A stretch of 64,000 nt of DNA from Phalacrocorax aristotelis. Taxonomy: Eukaryota; Chordata; Aves; Suliformes; Phalacrocoracidae. Below the pieces are notes generated by a model. The model did no database searches. It saw nothing but the letters and a program-made list of their open reading frames with translations, and was not told the DNA's origin. Each line of letters starts with the position of its first letter. The stretch's first letter is position 1. Location of the stretch: NCBI RefSeq assembly GCF_949628215.1, contig NC_134282.1:21122723-21186722 (forward strand), read 5' to 3'. Positions 13,184-24,954 of the stretch are shown one piece after another. The translations under genes were made by a program, and so were the position numbers.

Positions 13184-13880
13184 TTCTGAGCACAATGCAG
13201 TGTTTGTTCTGCTGTGTTTAGAGGCAGACAGTGATACCCCTGCAGGCTACATCACATCGTATTAACCCTCCAAGCCAAAAGCAGAGTTCTCCCTTCTAAA
13301 CGGCAGAAGTACAGCAGACTCTTGCCTCAGTTCTTTTCTGCTGTTCAGCATTCTTATTCTTCAAGCTGTCTCTCAAGCTCTAATGCCAGTGGATAAATCA
13401 CAGAGCTATTTTAGCGCAGGAAATATGTGGAGACATTTTGCAAACATTTTGCTGTGCAATGCTTTAGATTCAGGCTCTTTAGCCCTCATGGTTCAGAACT
13501 AATCCAAACATTGTAATAAGTTATTATAAAATATAAGGTATGATTGAAATAATCATACTTTGCTACAATATTAACATTACTTCTTTTAACAGTGCAATAA
13601 TTCAGTAACTAATTTCATGAGCATTTGAAAAAAATCACAGTACCATTAAATTAGGGGGGGAAGTTTGTGGTGGTTTTAAAAACTAGTTACTAATGACTTT
13701 ATAGAAATGCATGTGTCACATGCGAGCTGATAACAACAAAACAAAACAAAAAGGTGTAATGCAATGTTTATCTGCACTGGCTTAAATAGAGCAGAAAGGC
13801 CAGATTCTTTAATGATGTAAATGGGTACAGTTTTACTGACCTCAAATGGAGAATTCAGCTCCAACAGAGAAGCACAAAAT

Positions 13881-13946
13881 CTTGTGCATGTCCCCTGAAG
13901 TCAGGAGGACTCAGCTGATGACTTCAGTGGGGCCAAGATTTCACCC
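13881..13946. repeat. Ancient foldback (hairpin) repeat, copy B
   Basis: The inverted arms are CCCCTGAAGTCA (13892-13903) and TGACTTCAGTGGGG (13919-13932), complementary apart from a 2-base bulge, around a 15-base loop containing AGGACTCAGC. The word order matches copies A and C, so this is the same repeat family rather than an isolated hairpin. Confidence 0.55.
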
Positions 13947-14725
13947 TTGCTAGGTTAAATTCTATTCTGAATTCCACCTATTTTTCAAGGGGGCGTAACA
14001 GAGCAGCATTTATTCAAGCTTTTCTACATCTTACACCTTGTAACAAAGATCTTTTAATGTCTTTTTTTAACTTGCAGATCTTTGGCTTTATTAAGCAAAT
14101 GTACATGTGTTTGAAAAATACAAAAGCAAAAATCAAAACCACTTTTCCTACTAGTAACTCAGTCAAAGGCTGGACTGCAGCAGAAGTTAGTGAACCTGAC
14201 CCAGCCAGTACAGGTACAACTTAAGCAAAGATAGATATATTGGCATGGATCTGAAACTGGGCTTTACAATCCTCTTAGAAATTTGGTGCCTTTTTTTTTT
14301 TTTTTCATTTTCTTTCATTCTTTCTGTGCCTAACATCAGTCTCCAGCCATGCTACAATCTCCTTTCAACTACGCATCGACAAATTTTCAGCTTTTGAGGC
14401 CTCATTGAGCAAATCTGAAATATGCAGAGACATGCCAGTAATAGTTACCTCGTTAGAAAGTATATATACGTATTCTTCTGTTCTTAGCTCTTAAAGTAAG
14501 AAATAATAATGGAAAATTTAAAATTAAGCATCCCAATTATGTGCAAGTTACACTTTGGTGTTGGATACCACTGCTTTCTTGTTCTGCTGGCTCTCAGGAA
14601 CTCCTCAGGCCCAGGGGCACAGGTACCTGTTGAGAGTTCATTGGAGAGCAGGAAAAAAGAACCACAAGTTCTTAGTGGGAGCCCCACTCACGCTTTGGCA
14701 GCTGATCACAGGAGCCCTGCAAGTG

Positions 14726-15214
14726 CTAGGAGTTCTTGTGGATGTTTTCTGCAGATCCCTCACTGCTCTCGTTGAGGAGCGTTTCTGACACTTCCCCTAG
14801 TTCAGCACCCAGCACTTCCTCCTGGATGGTGAAGTGCACATCTGGGGAGGAGGATTCGGAGCTCACACTGCTGCCTTCCATTGAGCAGATGGCGCAGGAC
14901 AGGGACGGCACCATGCTCTCCTGCAGCATGTTCAGCATCATAGGGATCTGGACAGATTTCAGCCCTGATATGCTTGGTAGGGGCTTCACAGCTTCTCCCC
15001 ATTCTCTCTCTTCATCTTTGTAAAGCAGAAGCAAATTGGACTTCTTCTCTTTTCTTTTGGATTTCATGTAACCCAGCATTATCCCTATCAGGAAGATCCC
15101 GTAGAAAGACATGACGATCAGAATGTAAAAATATTCATTGCTGTTGTTCTCTGTGTTGCGGGATTCAGCATCAAGCATGGCTTGGGTCATATTTGCATGG
15201 TCCATTTTCAGCAT
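14726..15214 (-). CDS. KCNE4: KCNE4, voltage-gated K+ channel beta subunit (MiRP3), complete
   Basis: This is a 162-residue single-pass membrane protein of the KCNE family. From recall it is about the size of the common mammalian form and clearly similar to it. It co-assembles with Kv alpha subunits and generally inhibits them (KCNQ1 and Kv1 channels are the known partners). An extracellular N-terminus carries N-glycosylation sequons at N8 (NMT) and N23 (NNS). One membrane helix spans about residues 28-50 ([20 protein letters not shown]). A basic juxtamembrane stretch follows (KSKRKEKK). Next is the tetraleucine LLLL at 61-64, known in the mammalian protein as the calmodulin and Kv1.3 interaction site. 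The acidic, serine-rich tail ends ENIHKNS. I chose the ATG at 15214 ([10 protein letters not shown]) because it aligns with the start of the common mammalian form, and because a splice-acceptor-like TTCTCCTCCAG lies just upstream at 15241. The frame is open 20 residues further, to 15274. There is no frameshift or missing motif. Confidence 0.95.
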   Translation of the reverse strand: MLKMDHANMTQAMLDAESRNTENNSNEYFYILIVMSFYGIFLIGIMLGYMKSKRKEKKSNLLLLYKDEEREWGEAVKPLPSISGLKSVQIPMMLNMLQESMVPSLSCAICSMEGSSVSSESSSPDVHFTIQEEVLGAELGEVSETLLNESSEGSAENIHKNS

Positions 15215-15240
15215 GGAAAGTGTTTCACCACAGCTAAAGC
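15215..15240 (-). other. KCNE4: Probable 5'UTR part of the KCNE4 coding exon, with splice acceptor
   Basis: On the gene strand, GCATTCTCCTCCAG immediately precedes 15240, a pyrimidine-rich run ending in AG as expected of an intron 3' end. If it is used, the coding exon starts at 15240 and the 5'UTR continues in an upstream exon, which I cannot locate with certainty. The alternative is an unspliced message that uses the more distal in-frame ATG at 15274. Confidence 0.45.
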
Positions 15241-18200
15241 CTGGAGGAGAATGCATATGTATATGTAAGATCAAACTTCAGACCAAAGGTGTAAAAGAAA
15301 CATCTGAAAAAAGATACCCCCAAGCTATTCCTTGCTACTTGTAATTTGTAAGTTTGCAGGACACACTTGATTGAAGCTTGCAGTCTCTCATACTTCTGCA
15401 TTAATATTGTAACTGAATGAACTGCTATTCAGGTACAGAAAACATCAGAGGAAAGAAAGTACTTAATATTAAATCATGTTGAGTTCTATGCTGAATTATA
15501 AAACCCCCAATCCACATGACTAATGAAAGAAAACTATATAGAAATACTCTGCTAAGTACTTAAACATAGTTCTGTGCTACTTGACCATGTTTCCACAGGG
15601 TGGAAAATAGTTAGAAGTATTATTTTATTCAATGGCACAGGCAAAAAAATCAAGAAGCAACTTACGTCGGTATGCAAATAATTCCTCCTTTTGCAAAGCT
15701 CAAGAGACCTTTCCTCTACCAAATGCCGGGTGTTCTGAAAACTTTCCTCTGCTGCAGTTGGAATAAATAGCTCTCAAGAAATGTTTCATCACGTGTTCTA
15801 GAGGCACAGTTTATAATAGTTTTGTGTTGGAGTCAACAGATGAACTTGAAGGATTGCAGTTCAACCCACTGAACCCTTAACAGCTGTGAAAAGAAGAAGA
15901 GTTGGGAATTCAGATTTTACTCTTTCCTAACTGGTTCAGCACTGGCTTTTTTGCTTGTGAATCGGTTCCTTTCACTGCCACCCCAATTGCTAAATCTGGC
16001 CTGTTACTCTGAGAGCTGCTGTGCAGAATGGAAAGCCTACAAACCATTATTCTGTCTGGCATAAAATACAGAAAAATATACATGTGAATTTTACAGTAGG
16101 TGTTATCAAGTTTATCAAGTTATTTATATGCCTGCTATACTTGGTTTTCCCTGGGGGGGGTAGTGGGAGAACTGGTTATTTTCTTTGTCTGGGACTTGTG
16201 ACAAAGCTTTATGAAGTGCATGCAAAATGAAGTGAAGACTTTCAACTCATGCTGCAGCTCCACTTTGCCACAGGGTGTGGGGCTGTGGAGAACTGTGCCC
16301 TGGGTCTCAAGTGAGTTTTAGATGGCGGGGTGCTGGTGCCACCTAAATTTGGCCGTCAAAACACCGACTATAGGATTTGAGTTCCCCACATAATCAGTGG
16401 AAAGGTACAGACTCCTTCAGGGGGAAACTTGGAGCTCCTGAAGTTGATAGCCCCCTTCTGCCACTGTTTGTAGAAGCAGCCAAGTGTAACATGTCCTGCA
16501 TGCTGTTTATACATAGACCAGGACCACTGAGTTAATGCCGATTTTAGTATGAAGGGATGTTAACAACTTCTCAGCAGAGGGATGCTCTCTGAGTGACTGC
16601 TGAAGGCTGTTGCAGCTGGATGCTGGGCTGAGCAGGATGCCTCCCAGACCACTGCAGAGGGCAGAATTAGGATGCAGGCTGGGTTGCGGGGCCTGCAGAG
16701 TTCCCAGTCATCAGCTCAGTGGTACATGAGGCTCTGAGACCCCTTTTCAACACGTAAGCAACAGTACAGGCCATGGGAAGAAGGAGGCCCAGCTTGCACC
16801 TTGGGGATTTCACTTCCTTATCCTCTCCATCCCCATTCTTCACACACAAAGCCCAATTAGTCAGGCCCCACATATGTGATGTGAATGTCACCCCTTCTGC
16901 AAAGCTTCAAGGATGTTTATGTAACAGGACAGTCCACTTCCAGAAAGTAGTCGACTGGTGCTGGAGTTTCCCAACGGTAGGTCTGGGGTTTTTTCCTCCC
17001 CTGCAGTCACTTGTGGATTCTTTGCATAGACAGCAAATTCTTTTCCAAACTGCCCTCACAATCCCTCTGAGGTAAAAGCAGATAGGATTAACCTCTCTTC
17101 ACATGTAGGAAAACGCAAGAGAGAAGAGTTAAGCAACTTTAAACGAAGTGAAGTATTCAAGGAAAGACAGAATTGTATCTGTTTGGAACCAGCATTTTCC
17201 ATAATTTCTCTGAACAACTCCACAAAGAAAGAAAAAAAAAGATTACATTAGCCAGATTCCCCTCTCTGCCCCTTAAAATAGAGAATCCACCCTTTAGGAT
17301 GTTCGTTTTATCTCCTTGTGCATTCCCATGTGATAGCTCAGGAGCTGTTGATGTTGGACTAACGTCTACTGGGATTTCATCTGACAAAATCTGTCTGCAG
17401 CACCGGCTTGCCAAGTCTGGATTCTTCTTCCTTGTTTCCAGCAAATTACTGAGCAGGCAGCAAGAGCATATTAACTGGTAAGCTAAAGCATAACCCAGAG
17501 CAAGTGTCTGGATTTTCTAGCTAACTTGGGGAATTCTTATGTCACATCTTTCTCAACTCCATGCAATATTTGCTCCCCCGTTCAGCTCCAGAAATTTGAA
17601 ATTTGAAAAATTAAAGCCAATGTGTTGGGTTTTATCAACACCTTTTTATACAGGACTTTCACAGAATGGTGAGGAAATGCTCAGCATTGTCAGGTCAATG
17701 GAAATTGGTTCAGTACAAGGAGAAATCCTTTCTCTGTACCCATGACACCCTAGGAAAACAGCTCTGAAGCTGCTTGATCCTGGGAACAAGAAGACCTAAA
17801 GCCTGTTCTGCTGCCTTCTGTTGTCAGTGCTCTATACAGGTCATCACTGACCTCAACACAAAGAGCACTTTCAGGCATCCAGAGGCACCAACACCCCACA
17901 GCTCCCACCAGTAAGCCAGCAGAGCAGAGGCAGACAGGCTCTTCAGCAAGTGCCTGCAGGTGTGAACAGGGCCTCTTATTTGCTCCAAAGCCTGATATCT
18001 TTCATGTAGGTGAAGCTCTGTACGAAGTTACCAAGACGAACTGCAGCATCCAACAAGGGCACAGGAAGACTGGTCAGGTACATCCATAGATTTAAGCAAT
18101 CTTCCAAAGTTCAGTTGAAAGATGACTGAATTGCATAATTATACCTAGTTATTGCTGAAGACTCTTTGCAACTATATTTACTTTGGCTAGCTGATGACAA

Positions 18201-19738
18201 CAACTCTTCTCCATCTGTTAGCCTATGATTCTGAAAAACAGTTTAATTTTAAAAAGGCCTGGAAGGAATCCCTAAGCCTTCTATAGTCATGAAGAGGAGG
18301 GATAGGAAGACACTGGGGAATAACCACCTGAAAAACATATGCCACTTGTGTACTGGTGCCATAAGTCAGCTTTCTCAAGCTGTACCCTGTAGAAACTCTA
18401 TTTTTGTCTAAAAACAAGACCTAGAAATTTGAAAATTGGAGCCTTTTAATTCTGTGTTTCAAAATCACTTTTTTTGCAAATTATGTTATTCAATGCATAA
18501 TGTAAAACCATTGATGATGACAAAAATACTTGCTTAATTTGAAGTAATTTCTTTTTTGGAGTTAAGGTTACTAGCTCTTTCTTGTTTGAGGTTTCTTTCT
18601 TCCTTTCAGATAATTTTTTTTCCCCCCAACTTCACAAAATTCCCCCTGAAATTTCACTTACAGGTCTCTTATGCTTTCCGCAATTGCCCCTCATGTGTTC
18701 CTCCTCACCTTTGCCTCACTCCCAACTTAGGCTATAATATTTAAGAATAATCCTCATGCTGTTGCTCCCACCTTCTAGATTCCCCCTTTGGAAAACATTC
18801 ACACTAATAAAACAGGGGAACATCTAGGCACTCCAATAATGAAAAGGTCACAACATAGTTGAGGATGCCAGATTTTTTTTTCCTCAAGGTCCCTGTCTCC
18901 TCGAGAGCCTTTTGTGGCAGCAAACTCCATCACCAAAGGATGCAGAAATTGAGGCTTGAGGCACCCCACAGGGCAGGAATTGTTCACAACATGGCTTAAG
19001 GGATAGTATAATGTGAGCCCTTTCTCCAAGTAAAAATTTGAGGACAATCAGAAAGTGGACCAAAGACAAAATCCGTTATGAAGACAACATGAAACATCCT
19101 TAGAGACTCAGATGACGCTCTGCAGGCTTCCATGGAAAATATACACCTAGCCCTTCATTATGGGCATAATCCATGGTCTGATACTGCATATATCTTTCTT
19201 TTTCCACTTAGTGAGTTAAATAAGGCAAGACACAACTGTTAAAGGGCTAGCTCCTATGGGAAGCTGAGCCTGTGTGATAAGTGTATGTTAACAGTATGAC
19301 TTTAAAGAGTATCTGAGCATATGCATTTTTGGAAGTAATCATCTGATAATCTGAAAAAGATCGAAAGAAAAGATAAATGGGAAGGACAGAGGGGTTGGGT
19401 TTTTTTTTCTTCCTGCACGTGGCTCTTTAATGGAAGTAATGGTTGGGAATTTACCAGTAGGGAGAAAAAGTGGGGAGAGTTTTGCTGTGCTGTGCTATTG
19501 ACTTACTTACAACTTAGATCTTCCAGACATTGCAGTTGGGAAAGGACAGCAAAGGTGATCAGTATTTTTCACTCACATATATGATTTCAATTAAAGTAAA
19601 ATTAGAAAGCAATAGCTGGATTTGACACCATAAAGGAAGACACAATGAAAAGGGATGTTTGTGCTCTTGATTTGGCCTTGCATTTAAAGACCTGCCATGC
19701 TGAGATGTACGTACTGACTTTTGGTCAAGCCTCACAAA

Positions 19739-19819
19739 GGACCTGATCCAAAGTTCCTTGAAGTCAAAACCCCTTAAAGTTAATGGCAGTACCTCACTTA
19801 AAGGGAGCGTCAGATCAGG
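19739..19819. repeat. Ancient foldback (hairpin) repeat, copy C
   Basis: The ends are perfect 7-base inverted repeats: CCTGATC at 19742-19748 and GATCAGG at 19813-19819. Between them the order CCAAAGTTCCTTGAAGTCAA then TTAATGGCAGT follows copy A. This places it in the same family as the two copies in the KCNE4 3'UTR. Confidence 0.55.
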
Positions 19820-20042
19820 AATGGCACCCGCTCCTTTCAAGTTCTGTGTGACTCAGAGTCAATTCTCAGTGAAGCCTGTGAGTGTGTTGGAATACAAGAG
19901 CTAGATCAAAAGCAGCAAGTCACGCACTCATTCCCAGAGCAGGGAATGAGTAGCAGCCCAACACAGCCATGTGCCTCCTCACTAACAAGCCTACTTACAG
20001 TATGACATTTATGAGCTTTACTATATGCTCTTAATGCTTCTA

Positions 20043-20125
20043 TGCCTCAGTTCACTCGTAAAATGAATCTAATAATACCTACAAATTATACATGCTGTGA
20101 AGGTACAGCATGGTAATGCACTTGC
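20043..20125 (+). repeat. MIR-like SINE fragment
   Basis: TGCCTCAGTTCACTCGTAAA, followed by ATGAATCTAATAATACCTAC and then GGTAATGCACTTG, tracks the conserved middle of the tRNA-derived MIR element. In MIR a 'tgcctcagtttcctcatctgtaaaatg' block precedes 'ataataatacctacc' and 'ataatgcatgtaaag'. It is a diverged relic; the identification is by remembered consensus. Confidence 0.6.
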
Positions 20126-22534
20126 AGCTCATTACCTGAAAAGGTAATAACCATTGTATTTGCGAGTGCAACAGCATTACCACATGGCTGGGCAGGCAGC
20201 TGAGCAGTTCTCACACAGCTCTAGGTTTGGTGTCATTTTCTATCACTTTTCCTTATTGTTCATACTGCAGAAATAGATTACATTTTTAATGTATTTCACG
20301 CAAGCAATTTCTAGAGGAAAGTGGCAGTTTTCTCAGTGTCATCCACAATATACCATGCTTCCATCTGGATACCAAATGGAAGTAATACTCTGTCTGGTTA
20401 TTAACTGTGGAAAACTTAGTAAAATGCTCAGCTCTGCGTTAAAATCTTCACTAGTAAAAACATGCAAATATAAGTCTAGAAGATGCATGCATCAGCCTTC
20501 TTTCCAACTTCAGCCCTTAGTTTGCTTTAATTCAAGTTTTAGTTAACCTTCATAGCAGATCCCCATATCATGAAGCTTCAAGTTTATCAGGTGTTCCCTG
20601 CACCCCGAGCAGCAAAAACTCTACCAATAGTAGCAAACACAGGATTCAGAAGCACCTCACAGCCGAGGTGCCCTAGCGCTCTTGACTCCAGCAGTGGCAA
20701 GAGATTTCCCAGAAGTCATATCCGGAGTATTCCAATTGACCTCCATGCACACAACAAGGATCTGTAGGAAAATTGGTTTCTGATCCTGAGAGATGACAAG
20801 CAACAGAAAATCTCAATTATACCTGTAATAACAGTTTGCCCTAAATTTAGCATTTACTGTAAGGCATGTGTAGTGGGAGCCTTGGAGTTTTGGGATAGGC
20901 ATTTCTTTTCAACCCCTCAACTGAATTTCAGAAAGCTAAGAGTGACTGGAAACAAACAGAGTGGAAACAGGTAACTCTCATGATAGCAAGAACAAGAAAT
21001 TACATTTAAAAAATAAAGATTTTTCAGTGGCTAATATGAGAACCTTAGTCCAAAGTCATCACATCCTCAGTTCTCTTTCCCATAGCTGAGACATATTACA
21101 AAACTATTTTATCACTACGTATTTCTATACAATAAAATGGAACTTACACTTCATATTACCATAGCTTTTTATTTTGATGTGGCAGAGAGGATGTTTGATT
21201 TGAAAATGCTTTTTCTTTCCTTTTTCCTTTATTTTTTCCCCAAACAGAATTGTTTGTTGGATGCATTATCTTTAAAAACAAAATAAATTATTTCTTTGCC
21301 CTCAGTGTCAAATGCTAGATTCAGTTGCACTGTATGCAACCAACAGTGTTTGACATATTTACTTATATTTGGGATTCAAAACAGTTACCAACATACCAAA
21401 GTTTGGATGCCATTAAAAAATAAATCAAACCCCTCTAAATTTGATTAGCAGTATTTAGAATAAATTCACTGAAGAATCCAAACACACATTTCTGTTTCTT
21501 CAGTGAACAGGCAGTGCTTATTCTTCCAACTATGGAAAGGTGCTTTATGAAGGACCACTCAACTTCTCTATGAACTGATTCTGACTCTAATCAGCTCAGA
21601 ATTAGCACTTTGATTTACATTAGAGAGGGCTTCTAAGAAACAAGTTGTAGGTGAAGGGGTATGAATGAGTATTTAGAGGGTTTTTGAAAAATTCCTCTGC
21701 ACACAGCATGAAGATCTCTCCTTAGCTTTCTTTTTTATTCATTTTAAGATTCTCATGATCCGAGAAATTCAGCATACACCAGCAATTGAGAAGCATAATA
21801 AATAAAGGGGACAAAACCACTGAAAACGTTGAAGTGCTTCACTTGAACCCTCACCTGAATACAGATCAGAAATGAAAGATCTTCCTGAAAGTTAAGAGAC
21901 ACTTGCACGACATAGGGCAGAAAGCTTATAGAGACATTGATAAATGCCTGGCTATCCAGTTAAAAATAACCAAAGTTCAAATACGAAAGCATGCATTCAT
22001 TCCTTCACGCCAGGAAACATTTTGTTAGGTTGCATTCATTTTAGTTGGGACTCTGCTGCCTTCTTCACAAGGAGCAGCTACCCTCTACCTACCGTCACTC
22101 ATGCAAGTTCACGCCTCCGTCTGGTTACTCTCCTTTTGCTTCTCAGTTCTGCTGACTATGTGGAAGCCCAGCACAGTTTGGTCATTTTGCTTTGGGCTTC
22201 TTTGAAAACAATATTTGCAAACCAAGAAGAAGAAGAACAGGGGAGCAGGATGCTGTGGCATGAAATGAACAGGGTAGGGTTCACACACCTAGTGACTTCC
22301 CCTGCACTGGTACAGAGGTGTAACAGTTCTCAAAGTCCACCACACTTGGAAGAATTTGAGAAAAAAAAACCAAACAGGCAAAAATGTAACCACTGGGGAA
22401 ACCACAGACTCTGAAGTCAAGGAGACAGTTATTGCTTAGTCTCACTAAACTGCAGCATTGCAGTTTTCATTTTCATACACCAAGAAATGGCAAAGACCGC
22501 AACATTTAGGTGAGTTCTGCCTCAGATACGTGCC

Positions 22535-22566
22535 CAGAACTCCCACTGAATCGAGCGGGACTTTGG
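22535..22566. repeat. Foldback repeat, partial copy D
   Basis: AACTCCCACTGAATCGAGCG, followed by GGACTTTGG, corresponds to the right half of the foldback family (compare ACTCCCACTGCCTTCAGT in copy A). Only one arm is present, so the assignment is weaker than for copies A-C. Confidence 0.35.
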
Positions 22567-24938
22567 TGAGCGTGAAGAATACAAACACTAATACAGAGCA
22601 AGGTACCAATCTGGCTGCCTGCATGGGCCATGACGAGTTTTCTGCTCTGAGGTTAAAGTACCTGCCAGTATATAACGGGCATTTCATAATCATCTCTACT
22701 AACACTGCTCTGGAGGACAGGGTTGAATACACAGTGTTCAAAACAGGTTGAAAAAAGGGAGGGAGACCATAACGTCATTTGCCACAAAAGCAATTCTACC
22801 CCTTTAGGAATGCATGATAGGGTACAATAAAGAATACAACACAAGTGTCACAGTGATCTTCCGTCTCTCGTGAGGAGAGAAAACACGTGCAGAGGTAAGT
22901 TCACTCTCCTGTCCCAGAAATCAGTGTAGAGCAGAAATGAAAGGGACAGATAGTGCTTTCTCAGTGGCACATATCCAGTCCAGCTGAAGCAAAAGCACTT
23001 GCAAGGTCTTAGAGGAACAAGGCACTTCTCTCTTTTTTTTTCCAATCCTGGAAAATTTGTTCGCAAAGTAAAAAGCAGCCCATGCTGTTTCACAGCAGCC
23101 ATGTCGGCGTAGCATCCCAGGTCACTGTGACCTTCAGCACATACGGGATTTTTCGCTTTCACATGGCTACCAGATGTTGAGCCCTCTCTCCCTCTGATGT
23201 TCAAGGCCCACCGGCTTTCGTACATCAGGGACTCAGCATCATGTGCATTCGTAACACTCCCTTCAAGTTTTTGTTGTGAAACCTCCACATTTACTGTAGC
23301 TGTTGCAGCAAACATCACACTCCATTAATTTCTGCTCTCAACCCTGTTGACCTGAATCTTCATGGGATTGCAAATGCAGTTTAGATTTCATCACTGCCTT
23401 TTTCTACCGCAGTTCCCTTTCAGGCTGAAGCAACTAAGACAGCACTTCAGTTTGATTTACTACATTTTGGCATCTGTTGACTGTACCCACTTTTAGAGCA
23501 CAAAATACTAAGAACAGCTATTTGTATTCTTATTCCAAAAGTCTGTTTTGGAGAACGCAACACAAGGCACAAAATAGCAGTCTGGCGTGTAAATAGCATC
23601 AATTGCATGAATGTCAGGTGTACACCAAAAAGGACAGAGGCAGCAACAGCACACGCATACTCTCTAAAGAGAGGGATTCTGCATGGCAAAGGAGGGAAAG
23701 CACGAAGTTGTGATTTCTGAAACCTGACGCTGAACTCCCAGTCTCAAATGATGAACCCATCTGCAGTTTAGTTCCTGTAAGGTCTGGATTTTCCCTTTTA
23801 GTGCCTGGATACAAGAAGTTAAGGTGATTCCTGAAAGTGAGCTGAGATCTGTTCCTGTATTTCTGTATTTTGGTATTAGCCCACAAAGCCACAGACTTGA
23901 GTATGCAGAGGATAAGTCCCTAAATGCGTAATGCAGAGAATGGGTTGTACACAATGCGGTGTCATGCCAGCTTTAACAGAACAGGATTTCTCCCTTCCTG
24001 ATAGAAAAGTTTCATTTCTTTCAGTTAAAATAAGAACTCGTAATCCAGCCTTGTGTGAACAACTGATAGAGCTCAAACGATGTAATCCTCCATTACCAGG
24101 ACCCTGATTGATCTAACAGCCTTCCACACTCTCCCATACCTCCTGCACGAAAGAAAGTTCAAAAGAGCTCCAAGAGGCCTGAAAAATCCCAAGGAGAAGC
24201 CTGGTGAGAGAAGCCCTCCTGACATTTTCCTCATCAGTGCAGCAAGTTTGCACCCTGCAGATTAGGTGCACCCTGTGGGTGCATACGGCATCAAACTGAA
24301 CAGACAGAAAGGGTGCAGCCCTCTGGGAACCACTGCCACGTTCCCCATGGAGTCCACAGCCACGCCATCCCATGGAAAATGCTTCCTATGCTGTGTGCTG
24401 AACAGAAAGAGGGGCAAGAACACACTTCAACAGTGCAACAATAAGGTTGATTAAAGGAATCAAAATTAACTTCCCAAATTAATTTTTTTAAAGTGATACA
24501 AAAGAAAAGAAACTTAGTAACATGTAAATGTCTACTTTAAGCAGGGATGGCTTACATGCAAATGATAAAAGAAACCAGAGGGGATGTAGTTTTCAAGTGT
24601 AGGCATTTATATCTCAGTGGGGAGACATCCGTTCTTGAATGCATTTTGTTAAAGCAAAGACAACCATAGGTTTGATGGAATTGTGCTTCTAGAACTTAGG
24701 GCAAAACAGTCTCCTCTCTTGGCTGCTCATAACATGTGAATAATCAGCCCAAAGTAAACAACATGTGGTCTTGTGTGGTCTTTTTGCTCTTCATATGAGG
24801 CTGGTATTTCGCTCAGACCTAGGAAGTGACAGGAAGTGGGAAATTCTGCACAGATACAGGAGATCCTACACTTTCCTAAGAAGCTCTGGAAATGCAGCAT
24901 GTTTGGGGAAAAATATTGCTGTTCCAGATGGGAAATAC

Positions 24939-24954
24939 AAAAAAAAAAAAAAAA
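24939..24954. repeat. A16 homopolymer
   Basis: There are sixteen adenines in a row, preceded by GGGAAATAC and followed by CACGTC. It could be the tail of an old retroposed copy, but nothing upstream is recognisable as a gene or SINE. Confidence 0.9.

Larger units (their letters stand above)
12813..14725 (-). other. KCNE4: Probable KCNE4 3' untranslated region with poly(A) signal
   Basis: Reading leftward from the KCNE4 stop codon there is no further open frame. On the minus strand an AATAAA polyadenylation signal occurs at 12813-12818, about 1.9 kb from the stop, followed by a stretch containing TTTCCATGTCTG that could serve as the downstream element. A nearer AATAAA at about 14088 is an alternative. 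The segment contains two copies of a foldback repeat (13113-13183 and 13881-13946) that would form hairpins in the mRNA. The UTR extent is inferred; transcript data would settle it. Confidence 0.45.

Noticed and set aside
21944-22414. 156-residue open frame on the plus strand
   Set aside because: The same reasoning applies: no motif, no splice borders, low-complexity pieces such as EEEEQG and EKKKPN. It is not supported as a gene.
22848-23318. 156-residue open frame on the minus strand
   Set aside because: It has no recognisable domain, no splice or promoter context, and other frames overlap it. The amino-acid make-up looks random. Chance is likely given the size of the interval.
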